Shown: positions 36,414 to 45,150 of the stretch, piece after piece
How the letters are laid out: each line of letters begins with the position of its first letter
Numbering within the stretch: position 1 is the stretch's first letter
NCBI RefSeq assembly: GCF_003853705.1
Contig: NZ_QTQI01000014.1
Location: 62,001-126,000 of the forward strand
Direction: 5' to 3'
Origin: Burkholderia sp. Bp8992
Lineage (GTDB): Bacteria; Pseudomonadota; Gammaproteobacteria; Burkholderiales; Burkholderiaceae
Length of the DNA: 64,000 nt
Notes under the pieces: model-generated
The model's database searches: none
What the model was told of the DNA's origin: nothing
The model's input: only the letters and a program-made list of their open reading frames with translations
Translations under genes and position numbers: made by a program

Positions 36414-37478
36414 TCAGGGCTGCAGGTACGTGCTCGTTCTCACGTTCGCCGGGCAGAACACGCGGAACTCGACCGGGTCGCCCGGCGGCGGCTGTTCGAC
36501 GATCCCGCACGCATGCAGCACGTGCTGCAGCGCGGAAATCGCCTGGCCGTCCGGGTCCTGGTCGATTGCGAGATCCATCGCGCCGGCTTCGATGAAGGTG
36601 CGGTGCTGGTCGATCATCTCATGGCCGATCCACACGACGCGCCCGATGGCGCCGGCCTTGCGCAGCGCCGCTTCGATGCCGGCCGAGCCTGCGCCGCTGT
36701 TGTAGATCGCGACCACGTCGTCGTGCGCCTGCAGCGCCTTCGTCACCGCGCGGTAGCAGCGGTCGTCCTGGTCGAGTGTTTCGACCGGCTCGTCGTCGCA
36801 GCGGATCGCGGCGAACGCGTCGGCGAGCTGGTCGCGGCAGCCGGCCATCCGGTCGGCGTGTGCGCGGTAGCCCATGCGCCCGCCGAGCAGCAGCGCGCGG
36901 CCGGGGCGCGCCGCGAGGCGGCCGATGTAGTAGCCGGCCGTGCGTCCGGCGCGGTAGTTGTCGATGCCGGCGAAGTGCGCGCGATCGATGCCGCCGATGT
37001 CGGTGACCATCGTGACGACGGTCTCGCCGCGCGCGATCGCGCCGGCCAGTGCGTCGCGCACGCGGGCCGTGTCGCGCGCGGTGACGATCAGCGCCGCGCG
37101 CCGGTACGCGGGCCGTTCGATCTGCGCGGCGGCGCGTTCGTCATCCGCGGCGGGCAGGATCGTCCGGTGCACGACCACGCGCCGGTCGAGCATTTGCAGC
37201 GAGCGCTGCAGCGCCTGCTGGAGCCGCCGGAAGAACGGCGCGTCGGTGTCCGGCAGCAGCACGTCGACGTGGATCAGCCCGTGTCGCGTGTCGGGCAGTT
37301 GCCGCGGCACGCCGAGCTGCCGTGCGGCCGCCACCACGCGCTCGCGCGCCTGCGCGGACACGCTGCCGCGCTCGTTCAGCACGCGGTCGACGGTGGTCGT
37401 GCTGACGCCCGCGAGCGCCGCGATCTCGTCGAAGCGCGCAGTGCGCTTGCGCCAGCGCGGCCCGGATTCACCTGCCAT
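36414..37478 (-). CDS. LacI-family transcriptional regulator
   Basis: A 354-aa regulator. The helix-turn-helix is FDEIAALAGVSTTTVDRVLNE (about 16-36), followed by the hinge and a periplasmic-binding-protein-like domain (about 65-345). Sugars or cyclitols are usual effectors. The start MAGESGPRW (37478) has GGAG 6 nt upstream; in-frame ATGs at 37490 and 37505 are alternatives. It is placed between the cyclitol-type genes and the oxygenase operon, with matching inverted repeats on both sides, so it probably governs both. Confidence 0.88.
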   Translation of the reverse strand: MAGESGPRWRKRTARFDEIAALAGVSTTTVDRVLNERGSVSAQARERVVAAARQLGVPRQLPDTRHGLIHVDVLLPDTDAPFFRRLQQALQRSLQMLDRRVVVHRTILPAADDERAAAQIERPAYRRAALIVTARDTARVRDALAGAIARGETVVTMVTDIGGIDRAHFAGIDNYRAGRTAGYYIGRLAARPGRALLLGGRMGYRAHADRMAGCRDQLADAFAAIRCDDEPVETLDQDDRCYRAVTKALQAHDDVVAIYNSGAGSAGIEAALRKAGAIGRVVWIGHEMIDQHRTFIEAGAMDLAIDQDPDGQAISALQHVLHACGIVEQPPPGDPVEFRVFCPANVRTSTYLQP

Positions 37479-37539
37479 GGTCGTCTCCATCGTTGAGGTC
37501 GCCATCGATCGCGTGGCGTTGCCGGACACGCTAAAGCGA

Positions 37540-37555
37540 TGGCGAAATTTCGTCA
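37540..37555. promoter_or_regulatory. Putative LacI-family operator in the divergent region
   Basis: TGGCGAAATTTCGTCA is a 16-bp palindrome with a single mismatched pair, located between the divergent lacI-type gene and the oxygenase gene. It repeats the TGGCGAAA half-site found at 36345. A second partial dyad (AACGTT, 37555-37560) with the central CG typical of LacI operators abuts it. Confidence 0.5.
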
Positions 37556-37652
37556 ACGTTTCGATTGAGCAGCGGAGGCCGCGGGCCTAATTTTGATTCC
37601 ATGGCGAAGCGCTCGTTGCGCTTTCCTCGCACAAGAATCCAGGGAGACAGAC

Positions 37653-38735
37653 GTGGCTCAACCCGACCACCCGGTGCGTGACCGCACGGCGGCACGCCGT
37701 CAGGAATACAGAATGACCGGCGGTGCCGGCGAGCGCGCGCAAGCGGCCGGGCTCGTCAACGCCGCGTGGTACCGGTGCGCGGTGCCGCGGCCGCTGATGA
37801 AGCAGCTGATGCAGCGCGGCGATGCGCGTGCGATCCGCGACACGCTGATCTGGTACGCGGCGATCGCGATCAGCGGCGGGCTCGCGTGGCTGGCGTGGCG
37901 TGCGCATTCGGCGTGGGCGATCCCCGCGTTCTTCGTGTACGGCACGCTTTACTGCAGCCCGGCCGACTCGCGCTGGCACGAATGCGGGCACGGCACCGCG
38001 TTCCGTACACGCTGGATGAACGACGTGCTGTACCAGGTCGCGTCGTTCCAGGTGTTCCGCCGCGCGACCGCATGGCGCTGGAGCCATGCACGTCATCACA
38101 CCGATACGCTGGTCGTCGGGCGCGATCCGGAAATCGCCGCGCCGAAGCCGACCGACTGGCTTGCGCTCGCGCTGAACGTCGTCGCGCTGAAGCATGTGGC
38201 CGGCGAGCTGCGCAAGATGATCGCGGTGTCGATCACCGGCCGGCTCGACGACGAGGAGCGTACCTACGTGCCCGAATCGGAGTGGCGGAAGGTCGTGCGC
38301 GAGTCGCGCATCCATCTCGCGATGTACGCGCTCGTGATCGGGGCGTCGCTTTACTGGCGCACGATCCTGCCGCTGCTCTACATCGGGCTGCCGAGCCTCT
38401 ACGGCGCGTGGCTGTACCTGTACTTCGGCCTGACGCAGCATGCGGGCATGCCTGAGAACGTGCTCGATCACCGGCGCAACTGCCGCACCGTGATGATGAA
38501 TCCGGTGTTCCGCTTCCTGTACTGGAACATGAACTATCACGTCGAGCACCACATGTTCCCGATGGTGCCGTTCCATGCGTTGCCCAAATTGCACGACGCC
38601 GTGAAGGCCGACATGCCGCCGCCGTACCGCAGCACGCTCGCCGCCTACGCGGAGATCGTGCCGGCGCTGGTCCGGCAGACGCGCGACCCGTCCGACTACG
38701 TCGTGCGGCCCGTGCCGGATGCGGCGCGGGCATGA
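37653..38735 (+). CDS. Desaturase-type membrane di-iron oxygenase (MocD-like)
   Basis: A 360-aa membrane protein with all three histidine boxes of the fatty-acid desaturase/alkane hydroxylase superfamily: HECGH (109-113), HARHH (145-149) and HVEHH (296-300). Hydrophobic helices flank them. Rhizobial MocD, proposed to attack the O-methyl group of rhizopine, belongs here. The start is a GTG at 37653 with an AGGGAG site 7 nt upstream. It is followed after 36 nt by a Rieske ferredoxin and then a reductase, the electron chain such an enzyme needs. Lipid desaturation is the alternative. Confidence 0.8.
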   Translation: MAQPDHPVRDRTAARRQEYRMTGGAGERAQAAGLVNAAWYRCAVPRPLMKQLMQRGDARAIRDTLIWYAAIAISGGLAWLAWRAHSAWAIPAFFVYGTLYCSPADSRWHECGHGTAFRTRWMNDVLYQVASFQVFRRATAWRWSHARHHTDTLVVGRDPEIAAPKPTDWLALALNVVALKHVAGELRKMIAVSITGRLDDEERTYVPESEWRKVVRESRIHLAMYALVIGASLYWRTILPLLYIGLPSLYGAWLYLYFGLTQHAGMPENVLDHRRNCRTVMMNPVFRFLYWNMNYHVEHHMFPMVPFHALPKLHDAVKADMPPPYRSTLAAYAEIVPALVRQTRDPSDYVVRPVPDAARA

Positions 38736-38771
38736 CCGCCATCGAATCCGCCAACCAAGGAGACACGCAAC

Positions 38772-39080
38772 ATGACGCAATGGATCGACACCGGCGCGCT
38801 CGACGACATCGACGATGAAGACGTCGCACGCTTCGACCACGACGGCCGCACGTTCGCGATCTACCGGATCGACGGCGAGGTCTATGCGAGCGACGGCCTG
38901 TGCACGCACGAGCAGGTGCATCTCGCGGACGGGTTCGTGATGGATCACGTGATCGAGTGCCCGAAGCACAACGGGCGCTTCGACGTGCGCGACGGCCGGC
39001 CGCTGTCGCCGCCCGCGTGCGAGAAGCTGCGCACGTACCGCGCGAAGATCGAAGACGGTCGCATCCTGATCGAGGTGTGA
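38772..39080 (+). CDS. Rieske-type ferredoxin (MocE-like)
   Basis: A 102-aa soluble protein with the Rieske [2Fe-2S] ligands Cys44-x-His46 and Cys63-x-x-His66 (CTH...CPKH). There is no oxygenase domain, so it is an electron carrier. Small Rieske ferredoxins like this feed oxygenases. It is sandwiched between the di-iron oxygenase gene and the reductase gene, whose start is only 4 nt after this stop, indicating tight coupling. Confidence 0.92.
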   Translation: MTQWIDTGALDDIDDEDVARFDHDGRTFAIYRIDGEVYASDGLCTHEQVHLADGFVMDHVIECPKHNGRFDVRDGRPLSPPACEKLRTYRAKIEDGRILIEV

Positions 39081-39084
39081 CGCG

Positions 39085-40335
39085 ATGACCAACGACCGGG
39101 TGATGGCGATTGTCGGTGCCGGCCATGCGGGCGGCCGCGCGGCGCAGGCGCTGCGCGCGTCCGGCTGGCGCGGGCGCATCGTGCTGATCGGCGCGGAGGC
39201 ACACCTGCCGTACGAACGGCCGCCGTTGTCGAAGGGCGTGCTGACGGGCAAGCGCAGTGCGGCGCAATGCCGATTGCGCGATCCTGACGCGTGGATGGCG
39301 GACGGCATCGAGCCGGTCGTCGGAACCGTCGAGCGCATCGATCCGCATGCACGCGAAGTGAGCGTATCCGGCGGGCGGGTGTTCGCCTGGGACGCGCTGC
39401 TGCTCGCGACCGGCGGCCGCGCGCGCCGTCTTGCGATTCCGGGCGCGATGCTCGACGGCGTATTCGCATTGCGCACGCTCGACGATGCGGCGGCACTCGG
39501 CGCGCGGCTCGTGCCCGACGCGCGGATCGTGCTGATCGGCGGCGGCTTCATCGGTCTCGAAGTGGCGGCGTCGGCGCGCATGCTTGGGTGCCGCGTGACG
39601 GTGCTCGACGCGGCGCCGCGGCTGCTCGGCCGCGCGGTGCCGGAGGCGATCGCGACACGCGTGCGCGCGTTGCACGAAGCACAGGGCGTGACGATCCGCA
39701 TGAACCGGAAACCCGTTGCGATCGAGCGGACGTCAGGCGGTGCGCTGGCTGTCGTGCTCGACGACGGCGACACGCTGATCGCCGATGCGGTCGTCGCCGG
39801 CGTCGGCATCGAACCGGCCGACGAACTGGCGCGCGCTGCAGGCCTCGCAGTCGAGCGCGGGATCATCGTGAACGCGCAGCTCGAGACGTCGGCGGAAGGC
39901 ATTTACGCGGCCGGCGATGTCGCGGTGTTTCCGAGCGTCTTGTCGGGGCGGCCGGTTCGGCAGGAGACGTGGCACGGCGCCGAGACGCAGGCACGCGTCG
40001 CCGCCCGCAACATGCTCGGCGCCGGCGAACCGTATCGCGACACGCCGTGGTTCTGGTCCGATCAATACGACGCGCAGTTGCAGGTGGCCGGGGAGCCGGC
40101 GCTCGGCGAGCGGTCGGTTGCGCGCGTGCTCGACGACGATGCGGAAATCCATTTCCATTTCGATGCAGGCGCGCGGCTCGTCGCTGCAAGCGGCTTCGGC
40201 CGTACATCGGGATTCGTCAAGGAAATGCGCGTGGCGAGAATGCTGGTCGAGCGCGGGATCGACGTGACGCCGGCTGCTGTCGCGGACGTCGACGTGAAGC
40301 TGAAATCGCTGGTGGCGGCTGAGAGCGGCCGATAG
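39085..40335 (+). CDS. FAD-dependent NAD(P)H:ferredoxin reductase (MocF-like)
   Basis: A 416-aa flavoprotein. The FAD-binding motif GAGHAG lies at 11-16, and PYERPPLSKGVL is the signature of ferredoxin reductases of oxygenase systems. A second Rossmann motif for NAD(P)H follows (VLIGGGFIGLEVA, about 145), then GIYAAGDVAVF; the C-terminal reductase domain starts near 320. It passes electrons from NAD(P)H to the Rieske protein upstream. Last gene of the three-gene plus-strand operon; a GC hairpin follows. Confidence 0.92.
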   Translation: MTNDRVMAIVGAGHAGGRAAQALRASGWRGRIVLIGAEAHLPYERPPLSKGVLTGKRSAAQCRLRDPDAWMADGIEPVVGTVERIDPHAREVSVSGGRVFAWDALLLATGGRARRLAIPGAMLDGVFALRTLDDAAALGARLVPDARIVLIGGGFIGLEVAASARMLGCRVTVLDAAPRLLGRAVPEAIATRVRALHEAQGVTIRMNRKPVAIERTSGGALAVVLDDGDTLIADAVVAGVGIEPADELARAAGLAVERGIIVNAQLETSAEGIYAAGDVAVFPSVLSGRPVRQETWHGAETQARVAARNMLGAGEPYRDTPWFWSDQYDAQLQVAGEPALGERSVARVLDDDAEIHFHFDAGARLVAASGFGRTSGFVKEMRVARMLVERGIDVTPAAVADVDVKLKSLVAAESGR

Positions 40336-40363
40336 CGGAAGGGAAGCGAGGAGGGGAAATGAA

Positions 40364-40388
40364 GCGCGCGGCGCCGGACGCCGCGCGC
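40364..40388. terminator. Hairpin between the reductase gene and glpF
   Basis: A 10-bp perfect stem GCGCGCGGCG (40364-40373) with CGCCGCGCGC (40379-40388), loop CCGGA, centred between convergent stops at 40335 and 40405. No U-tract on either strand; it probably acts as a 3'-end structure for both transcripts. Confidence 0.55.
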
Positions 40389-40404
40389 GTCGTTCAAACC
40401 GCGA

Positions 40405-41121
40405 TCAGATCGTGGAATGCAAGTGCAGATAGAGGCCGGCTGCGGCGGCGCCGCCGAGCAGCGGGCCGACGACGGGCACCCATGCATAGCGCCAGTCGCT
40501 GTCGCGCTTGCCGGGGATCGGCAGCAGCGCGTGCATGATGCGCGGCGACAGGTCGCGCGCGGGGCTCATCGCATAGCCGGTCGGGCCGCCGAGCGAGATG
40601 CCGATGCCGAGCACGAGCAGGCCGACAGGCAGCGCGTCGAGTGCGCCGAGGCCGACCTGCGGCGACGCGAGGTACAGCACGCCGAGGATCAGCACGAACG
40701 TGCAGATCGCTTCGGTCAGCACGTTGTGCGTGACGCTGCGGATCGCCGGCGCCGTGCAGAACACGGCGAGCTTCAGGTCGGCGTCGGCTTCCTTCGCGAA
40801 ATGCTGGCGATACGCGAGCCACACGAGCAGCGCGCCCGCCATCCCGCCGAGCATCTGCGCAAGGACGTAGCCGCCGACTTTCGACCACGCGAACTTGCCC
40901 GCGAGCGCGAGACTGATCGTGACGATCGGGTTCAGGTGCGCGCCGCTGAACGACGCGGTCACGTACACGGCGACGAACACGGCCATCGCCCAGCCCATCA
41001 CGATCACGATCAGGTCCGCGCCTTTGCCCTTGGTCTTTGCAAGCAGCACGTTTGCGACCGCGCCGTTGCCGAGCAGCACGAGGATCGCCGTGCCGATGAA
41101 TTCTGCAATATAAGGTGACAT
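40405..41121 (-). CDS. glpF: Glycerol uptake facilitator, aquaporin family
   Basis: A 238-aa, six-helix aquaglyceroporin. The two half-helix loops deviate from the canonical NPA boxes: the first is AHLNPIVTI (Asn64-Pro-Ile66), the second GYAMSPARD (Ser186-Pro-Ala188) followed by the selectivity-filter Arg189. The family role, passive glycerol entry, is supported by glpK and glpD immediately upstream in the same direction. It starts at 41121 with a GAGAGA ribosome site; the 80-nt gap to glpK contains a GC stem (41140-41169). Confidence 0.9.
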   Translation of the reverse strand: MSPYIAEFIGTAILVLLGNGAVANVLLAKTKGKGADLIVIVMGWAMAVFVAVYVTASFSGAHLNPIVTISLALAGKFAWSKVGGYVLAQMLGGMAGALLVWLAYRQHFAKEADADLKLAVFCTAPAIRSVTHNVLTEAICTFVLILGVLYLASPQVGLGALDALPVGLLVLGIGISLGGPTGYAMSPARDLSPRIMHALLPIPGKRDSDWRYAWVPVVGPLLGGAAAAGLYLHLHSTI

Positions 41122-41201
41122 GTTGTCTCTCGTAGGTCGCGGCGGACTCGCGCGTTGCGCGGTCCGCCGGTGTTGTTGTATTTCGTTGGGATGCCTGAGG
41201 A

Positions 41202-42704
41202 TTACTGGGCGTCGTCGGCCCACGCCTTCGCCGCGCGCACCGCACGCTGCCAGCCGGCCATGCGCTGCTCGACCTGCTCCTTCGGCATCGACGGTGCGAA
41301 GCGGCGATCGAGCTGCCACTGGTCGCGCACTTCGTCGAGGTTCTTCCAGTAGCCGATCGCGAGGCCCGCGAGGTAGGCCGCGCCGAGCGCGGTCGTCTCG
41401 GTGATCTGCGGACGCACCGCGTCGACGCCGAGCAGGTCGGCCTGGAACTGCATCAGCAGGTTGTTCGCGCTCGCGCCGCCGTCCACGCGCAGCTCGCCGA
41501 TGCTGATGCCCGAATCGGCTTCCATCGCGGCCAGCACGTCGAGCGACTGGTACGCGATCGCATCGAGCGCCGCGCGTGCGAGGTGCGCGGAGGTCGTGCC
41601 GCGCGTGACGCCGAACACCGAGCCGCGCGCCCGTGCGTTCCAGTGCGGTGCGCCGAGGCCGGCGAACGCGGGCACGAGGTAGACGCCGTCGGTGTGCGGC
41701 ACGGTCGCGGCGAGCGCTTCGATCTCGGCGGCCGTCTTGATGATGCCGACGCCGTCACGCAGCCATTGCACGACCGCGCCCGCGATGAAGATGCTGCCTT
41801 CGAGCGCGTACTGCACGTCGTCGCCGATCTGCCAGGCGATCGTCGTGACGAGGTTGTTCTTCGACTCGATCGGCTTGTCGCCGGTGTTCATCATCAGAAA
41901 GCAGCCGGTGCCGTAGGTGTTCTTCACCATGCCCGACGTCGTGCACATCTGGCCGAACAGCGCCGCGTGCTGGTCGCCGGCGATGCCCGCGAGCGGGATC
42001 TTCGACGCGAACACGGTGGTCTTCGTGTGGCCGTAGATTTCCGACGAGGCCTTCACTTCCGGCAGCATGCTGCGCGGGATGTCGAGCAGTTCGAGCAGCT
42101 CGTTGTCCCATTCGCGCGTGTGGATGTTGAACAGCATCGTGCGCGATGCGTTCGTCACGTCGGTCACGTGCAGTTCGTGCTTCGTGAAGTTCCACACGAG
42201 CCAGCTGTCGACGGTGCCGAACGCGAGCTTGCCCTGCCTGGCCTTCTCGCGTGCGCCCGGCACGTTGTCGAGGATCCAGCGGATCTTGGTCCCGGAGAAG
42301 TACGAGTCGATCGGCAGGCCAGTCTTCGCGCGTACCTTCGCTTCGAGACCCTGCTTCTTCAGCGAGTCGCAGAAGTCGGCCGTGCGGCGATCCTGCCAGA
42401 CGATCGCGTTGTAGACGGGCTGGCCCGTCTCGCGATCCCAGACGATGGTCGTCTCGCGCTGGTTCGTGATGCCGATCGCGGCGATCGACGTGCCGTTCAG
42501 GCCCGTGCGCGTGACGGCTTCGGCGGCGACGCCGGCTTGCGTCGACCAGATTTCCTGAGGGTCGTGCTCGACCCAGCCGGGTTGCGGGTAGATCTGTTCG
42601 AATTCCTTCTGGGCGATCGATACGATATTGCCCTGGCGATCGAACAGCATCGCGCGGGAACTCGTGGTGCCCTGGTCAAGCGCGAGGATGTACTGGTCCT
42701 GCAT
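41202..42704 (-). CDS. glpK: Glycerol kinase
   Basis: A 500-aa FGGY kinase. [17 protein letters not shown] is the N-terminal phosphate-1 motif; [24 protein letters not shown] and [22 protein letters not shown] are the later FGGY signatures. It traps glycerol as sn-glycerol-3-phosphate. The length equals that of the E. coli enzyme. The start MQDQYILAL (42704) is preferred over an upstream in-frame ATG at 42719 because of its GAGAG site. Second gene of glpD-glpK-glpF. Confidence 0.96.
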   Translation of the reverse strand: MQDQYILALDQGTTSSRAMLFDRQGNIVSIAQKEFEQIYPQPGWVEHDPQEIWSTQAGVAAEAVTRTGLNGTSIAAIGITNQRETTIVWDRETGQPVYNAIVWQDRRTADFCDSLKKQGLEAKVRAKTGLPIDSYFSGTKIRWILDNVPGAREKARQGKLAFGTVDSWLVWNFTKHELHVTDVTNASRTMLFNIHTREWDNELLELLDIPRSMLPEVKASSEIYGHTKTTVFASKIPLAGIAGDQHAALFGQMCTTSGMVKNTYGTGCFLMMNTGDKPIESKNNLVTTIAWQIGDDVQYALEGSIFIAGAVVQWLRDGVGIIKTAAEIEALAATVPHTDGVYLVPAFAGLGAPHWNARARGSVFGVTRGTTSAHLARAALDAIAYQSLDVLAAMEADSGISIGELRVDGGASANNLLMQFQADLLGVDAVRPQITETTALGAAYLAGLAIGYWKNLDEVRDQWQLDRRFAPSMPKEQVEQRMAGWQRAVRAAKAWADDAQ

Positions 42705-42809
42705 GTCTCTCATCTCCATCCGTGAATTGGCGTAGTTGTGATGCGCGCCGCATGTGGGGCGGCGCGTCGGTGAATCAACGTCGGTCAGGCAACTGCAACT
42801 GCATTCGGG

Positions 42810-44333
42810 TCATGCGTGCGGCGCGTGCGCGGCGGCGAACCATGCGTCGACCGCGGCCGTCACCGCATCGAGCGTGCCCGGCGTGACGTGCAGGCCGAGC
42901 TTCGAGCGGCGCCACAGCACGTCCTGCGCGCAGGTCGCCCATTCGGCGTCGCGCAGGTAGCGCAGTTCGGCGTCGTAGATGCCCGGCGCGATTTCGGTGC
43001 CGAGGTCGGCGAGCGACGCGGCGCCGTCGACCACGCGCTCCGCGCGCGTGCCGTACGCACGTGCATAGCGGCGCGCGAGCGCGGCGGGCAGCCACGGGTG
43101 GCGTTGCGCGAACGCGCTGGCGAACACGTCGAACTTCGCGTTCGCGATGTCGCCGCCCGGCAGCGCGACGCCGGCCGTCCAGGTCTTCGCGTCGCGGCCG
43201 AGCGCGCGGCACAGCATGTCGCCGGCTTCTTCCGCGAGCTTGCGGAACGTCGTGATCTTGCCGCCGAACACCGACAGCAGCGGGGCGCCCGCGCCGTCGT
43301 CGAGCTCGAGGCGGTAGTCGCGCGTGACGGCCGACGCGTTCGCCGCGTTCTCGTCTTCGAGCAGCGGGCGCACGCCCGAGTAGGTCCAGTGCACGTCGGC
43401 CGGCGAGATCTTGCGCTTGAAATAGCGGTTGATCGAATCGCACAGGTACTGCGTCTCGTCGCGATCGATCGCGACTTTCGCGGGATCGTTCGTGTATTCG
43501 ACGTCGGTCGTGCCGATCAGCGTGAAGTCGTGTTCGTACGGAATCGCGAAGATGATCCGCTTGTCCGGGTTCTGGAAGATGTACGCGTGATCGTGATCGA
43601 ACAGGCGGCGCGTGATGATGTGGCTGCCCTTCACGAGCCGCACGCTGTGCTGCGCGCCGCGGCCGAGCGCACCGTGCAGGACTTCGCCGACCCACGGGCC
43701 GGCCGCGTTCGCGATCGCGCGCGCGTGCACGACGCGGATCGAACCGTCGGCCTGCTGCAGCCGCGCTTCCCATTCGTCGCCGCGGCGTTCGGCGGAGACG
43801 AGCTTCGTGCGCGTCAGGATCTCGGCGCCGCGCTCCTTCGCATCCATCGCGTTCAGCACGACGAGGCGCGCGTCGTCGACCCAGCCGTCCGAATAGACGA
43901 AGCCGCGCTTGATCGAGTCGATCAGCGGTGCGCCGGCCGCATGGCGGCGCATGTCGATGCCGCGCGAGCCGGGCAGCAGTTCGCGTTTCGCGAGGTGATC
44001 GTAGAGGAACAGGCCGATGCGGATCAGCCAGGCCGGACGGAGGTTCGGCATGTGCGGCATCACGAAGCGCAGCGGCCACATGATGTGCGGTGCCGCGCGC
44101 AGCAGCGTCTCGCGCTCCTGCAGCGCCTTGCGCACCAGTCCGAACTCGTTGTACTCGAGGTAACGCAGGCCGCCGTGAATCAGCTTCGTGCTGGACGACG
44201 ACGTGTGCGACGCGAGGTCGTCCTGCTCGCAGAGCATGACCGACAGGCCGCGGCCGGCCGCATCGCGCGCGATGCCCGCGCCGTTGATGCCGCCGCCGAC
44301 GACGAGCAGATCGTAGCGATTCGGTTGGGTCAC
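42810..44333 (-). CDS. glpD: Aerobic sn-glycerol-3-phosphate dehydrogenase
   Basis: A 507-aa FAD flavoprotein of the inner membrane face. YDLLVVGGGINGAGIARDAAGRGL holds the GxGxxG FAD motif (13-20), followed by SSSTKLIHGGLRYLE and the C-terminal DAO-C domain. It oxidises glycerol-3-phosphate to dihydroxyacetone phosphate and donates electrons to quinone. It is transcribed first, ahead of glpK and glpF, from a control region with TTCGAA-type repeats recognised by GlpR-like repressors. Confidence 0.96.
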   Translation of the reverse strand: MTQPNRYDLLVVGGGINGAGIARDAAGRGLSVMLCEQDDLASHTSSSSTKLIHGGLRYLEYNEFGLVRKALQERETLLRAAPHIMWPLRFVMPHMPNLRPAWLIRIGLFLYDHLAKRELLPGSRGIDMRRHAAGAPLIDSIKRGFVYSDGWVDDARLVVLNAMDAKERGAEILTRTKLVSAERRGDEWEARLQQADGSIRVVHARAIANAAGPWVGEVLHGALGRGAQHSVRLVKGSHIITRRLFDHDHAYIFQNPDKRIIFAIPYEHDFTLIGTTDVEYTNDPAKVAIDRDETQYLCDSINRYFKRKISPADVHWTYSGVRPLLEDENAANASAVTRDYRLELDDGAGAPLLSVFGGKITTFRKLAEEAGDMLCRALGRDAKTWTAGVALPGGDIANAKFDVFASAFAQRHPWLPAALARRYARAYGTRAERVVDGAASLADLGTEIAPGIYDAELRYLRDAEWATCAQDVLWRRSKLGLHVTPGTLDAVTAAVDAWFAAAHAPHA

Positions 44334-44370
44334 CTGCTGTCCTTATCGTCTGTTGAAATGGGGTGAACAC

Positions 44371-44414
44371 GAAATGTTCGAATTCGAAATTTAACGAACG
44401 AAATCGAAAAAGTA
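44371..44414. promoter_or_regulatory. Putative GlpR operator cluster upstream of glpD
   Basis: An AT-rich island in very GC-rich DNA holds ATGTTCGAATTCGAAAT (44374-44390) with the perfect 12-bp palindrome TTCGAATTCGAA (44377-44388), then AACGAACGAAATCG and another GTTCGAAAA (about 44407-44415). These TTCG-centred repeats resemble GlpR sites of other proteobacteria, and they lie 40-80 nt upstream of the glpD start. Confidence 0.6.
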
Positions 44415-44495
44415 AAGTTCGAAAAAGCGGGGCCAGTAGCGTGCGGCGCGATCCCGGACGATACTGGCGGAATCGACCGTTTCGCGAGGTGAATC

Positions 44496-44864
44496 ATGCG
44501 TATTGGGATGTGGGCCGGCGTGGGTGCCGTCCTTCTGGCGGGGTGCAGCGCGGGCATGCCGCCGCTCGCCGGCAACTGGCGGGCGCCGTCGTTCGTCGAC
44601 CTGCAGACGTCGTGCGGCGGCACGGCGCGCGACTGGGGCGCGGACGCGCAGCCGGTCTACTCGACGCTGTACGACGCCTATGTGGCGAAACGGTATCGCG
44701 GGCTGACCGAAGCGAACTATTGTGCGTTCGTAAACGAACTTTCGACCCACTATGTGGCGCCTGACGCGGCGGCGCGCGCCGGCTGGATTGCGTATTTCAA
44801 CGGGGCGCGCGCGCAGGCCATCAGCTGGCGGGCGGCGGTCGATCCGACGCTGCGCGGCGGTTGA
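44496..44864 (+). CDS. Small hypothetical lipoprotein (122 aa)
   Basis: The N-terminus MRIGMWAGVGAVLLAGC is a lipoprotein signal with lipobox LAGC, predicting an envelope-anchored protein of about 105 residues after processing. The mature part is mixed alpha and contains one conserved-looking stretch (YCAFVNELSTHYVAPDAAARAGW). I do not recognise a family. An AGGTGA ribosome site precedes the ATG at 44496. It is divergent from glpD and could share the AT-rich control region, but no functional link is evident. Confidence 0.72.
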   Translation: MRIGMWAGVGAVLLAGCSAGMPPLAGNWRAPSFVDLQTSCGGTARDWGADAQPVYSTLYDAYVAKRYRGLTEANYCAFVNELSTHYVAPDAAARAGWIAYFNGARAQAISWRAAVDPTLRGG

Positions 44865-44952
44865 CGCCGGCTGCGGTGAACGGGCGGGACAAGCAGAAGC
44901 GACCGCGTGGCCGGGCATCCGGCCGCGCGGTCAGGTCAGGAACGGCGGAATT

Positions 44953-45150
44953 TCACGAATAGCGGTACTTGATGGATCGCAGCGCGGCGTCGCCGCTCTC
45001 GGTCACGCAGTACTTGCGCCCCGAGCCGAGCCCTTCCAGGCGAACGAGCTGTTGTTCGAGCAGGATGTCCAGTTCATCCCGATCCATGTCGCGCTGATCA
45101 GGCGCGTCCTTCACAAGCAATAGCGTGGCGAATTCATGCGGACTCAGCAT
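44953..45150 (-). CDS. Small winged-helix-like hypothetical protein (65 aa)
   Basis: The translation MLSPHEFATLLLVKDAPDQR...ELDILLEQQLVRLEGLGSGR continues to CVTESGDAALRSIKY. This pattern of helices followed by a two-strand wing and an xxLTxxG-like turn is typical of mini winged-helix proteins. A GGAGAG site sits 4-5 nt before the ATG at 45150; an ATG at 45162 is possible. Free-standing and of unknown role; DNA binding is only suggested by the pattern. Confidence 0.62.
   Translation of the reverse strand: MLSPHEFATLLLVKDAPDQRDMDRDELDILLEQQLVRLEGLGSGRKYCVTESGDAALRSIKYRYS

Noticed and set aside
42744-42766. 8-bp hairpin between glpD and glpK as a terminator
   Set aside because: No U-tract on the minus strand and the genes look co-transcribed; at most an RNA-processing or stability element.
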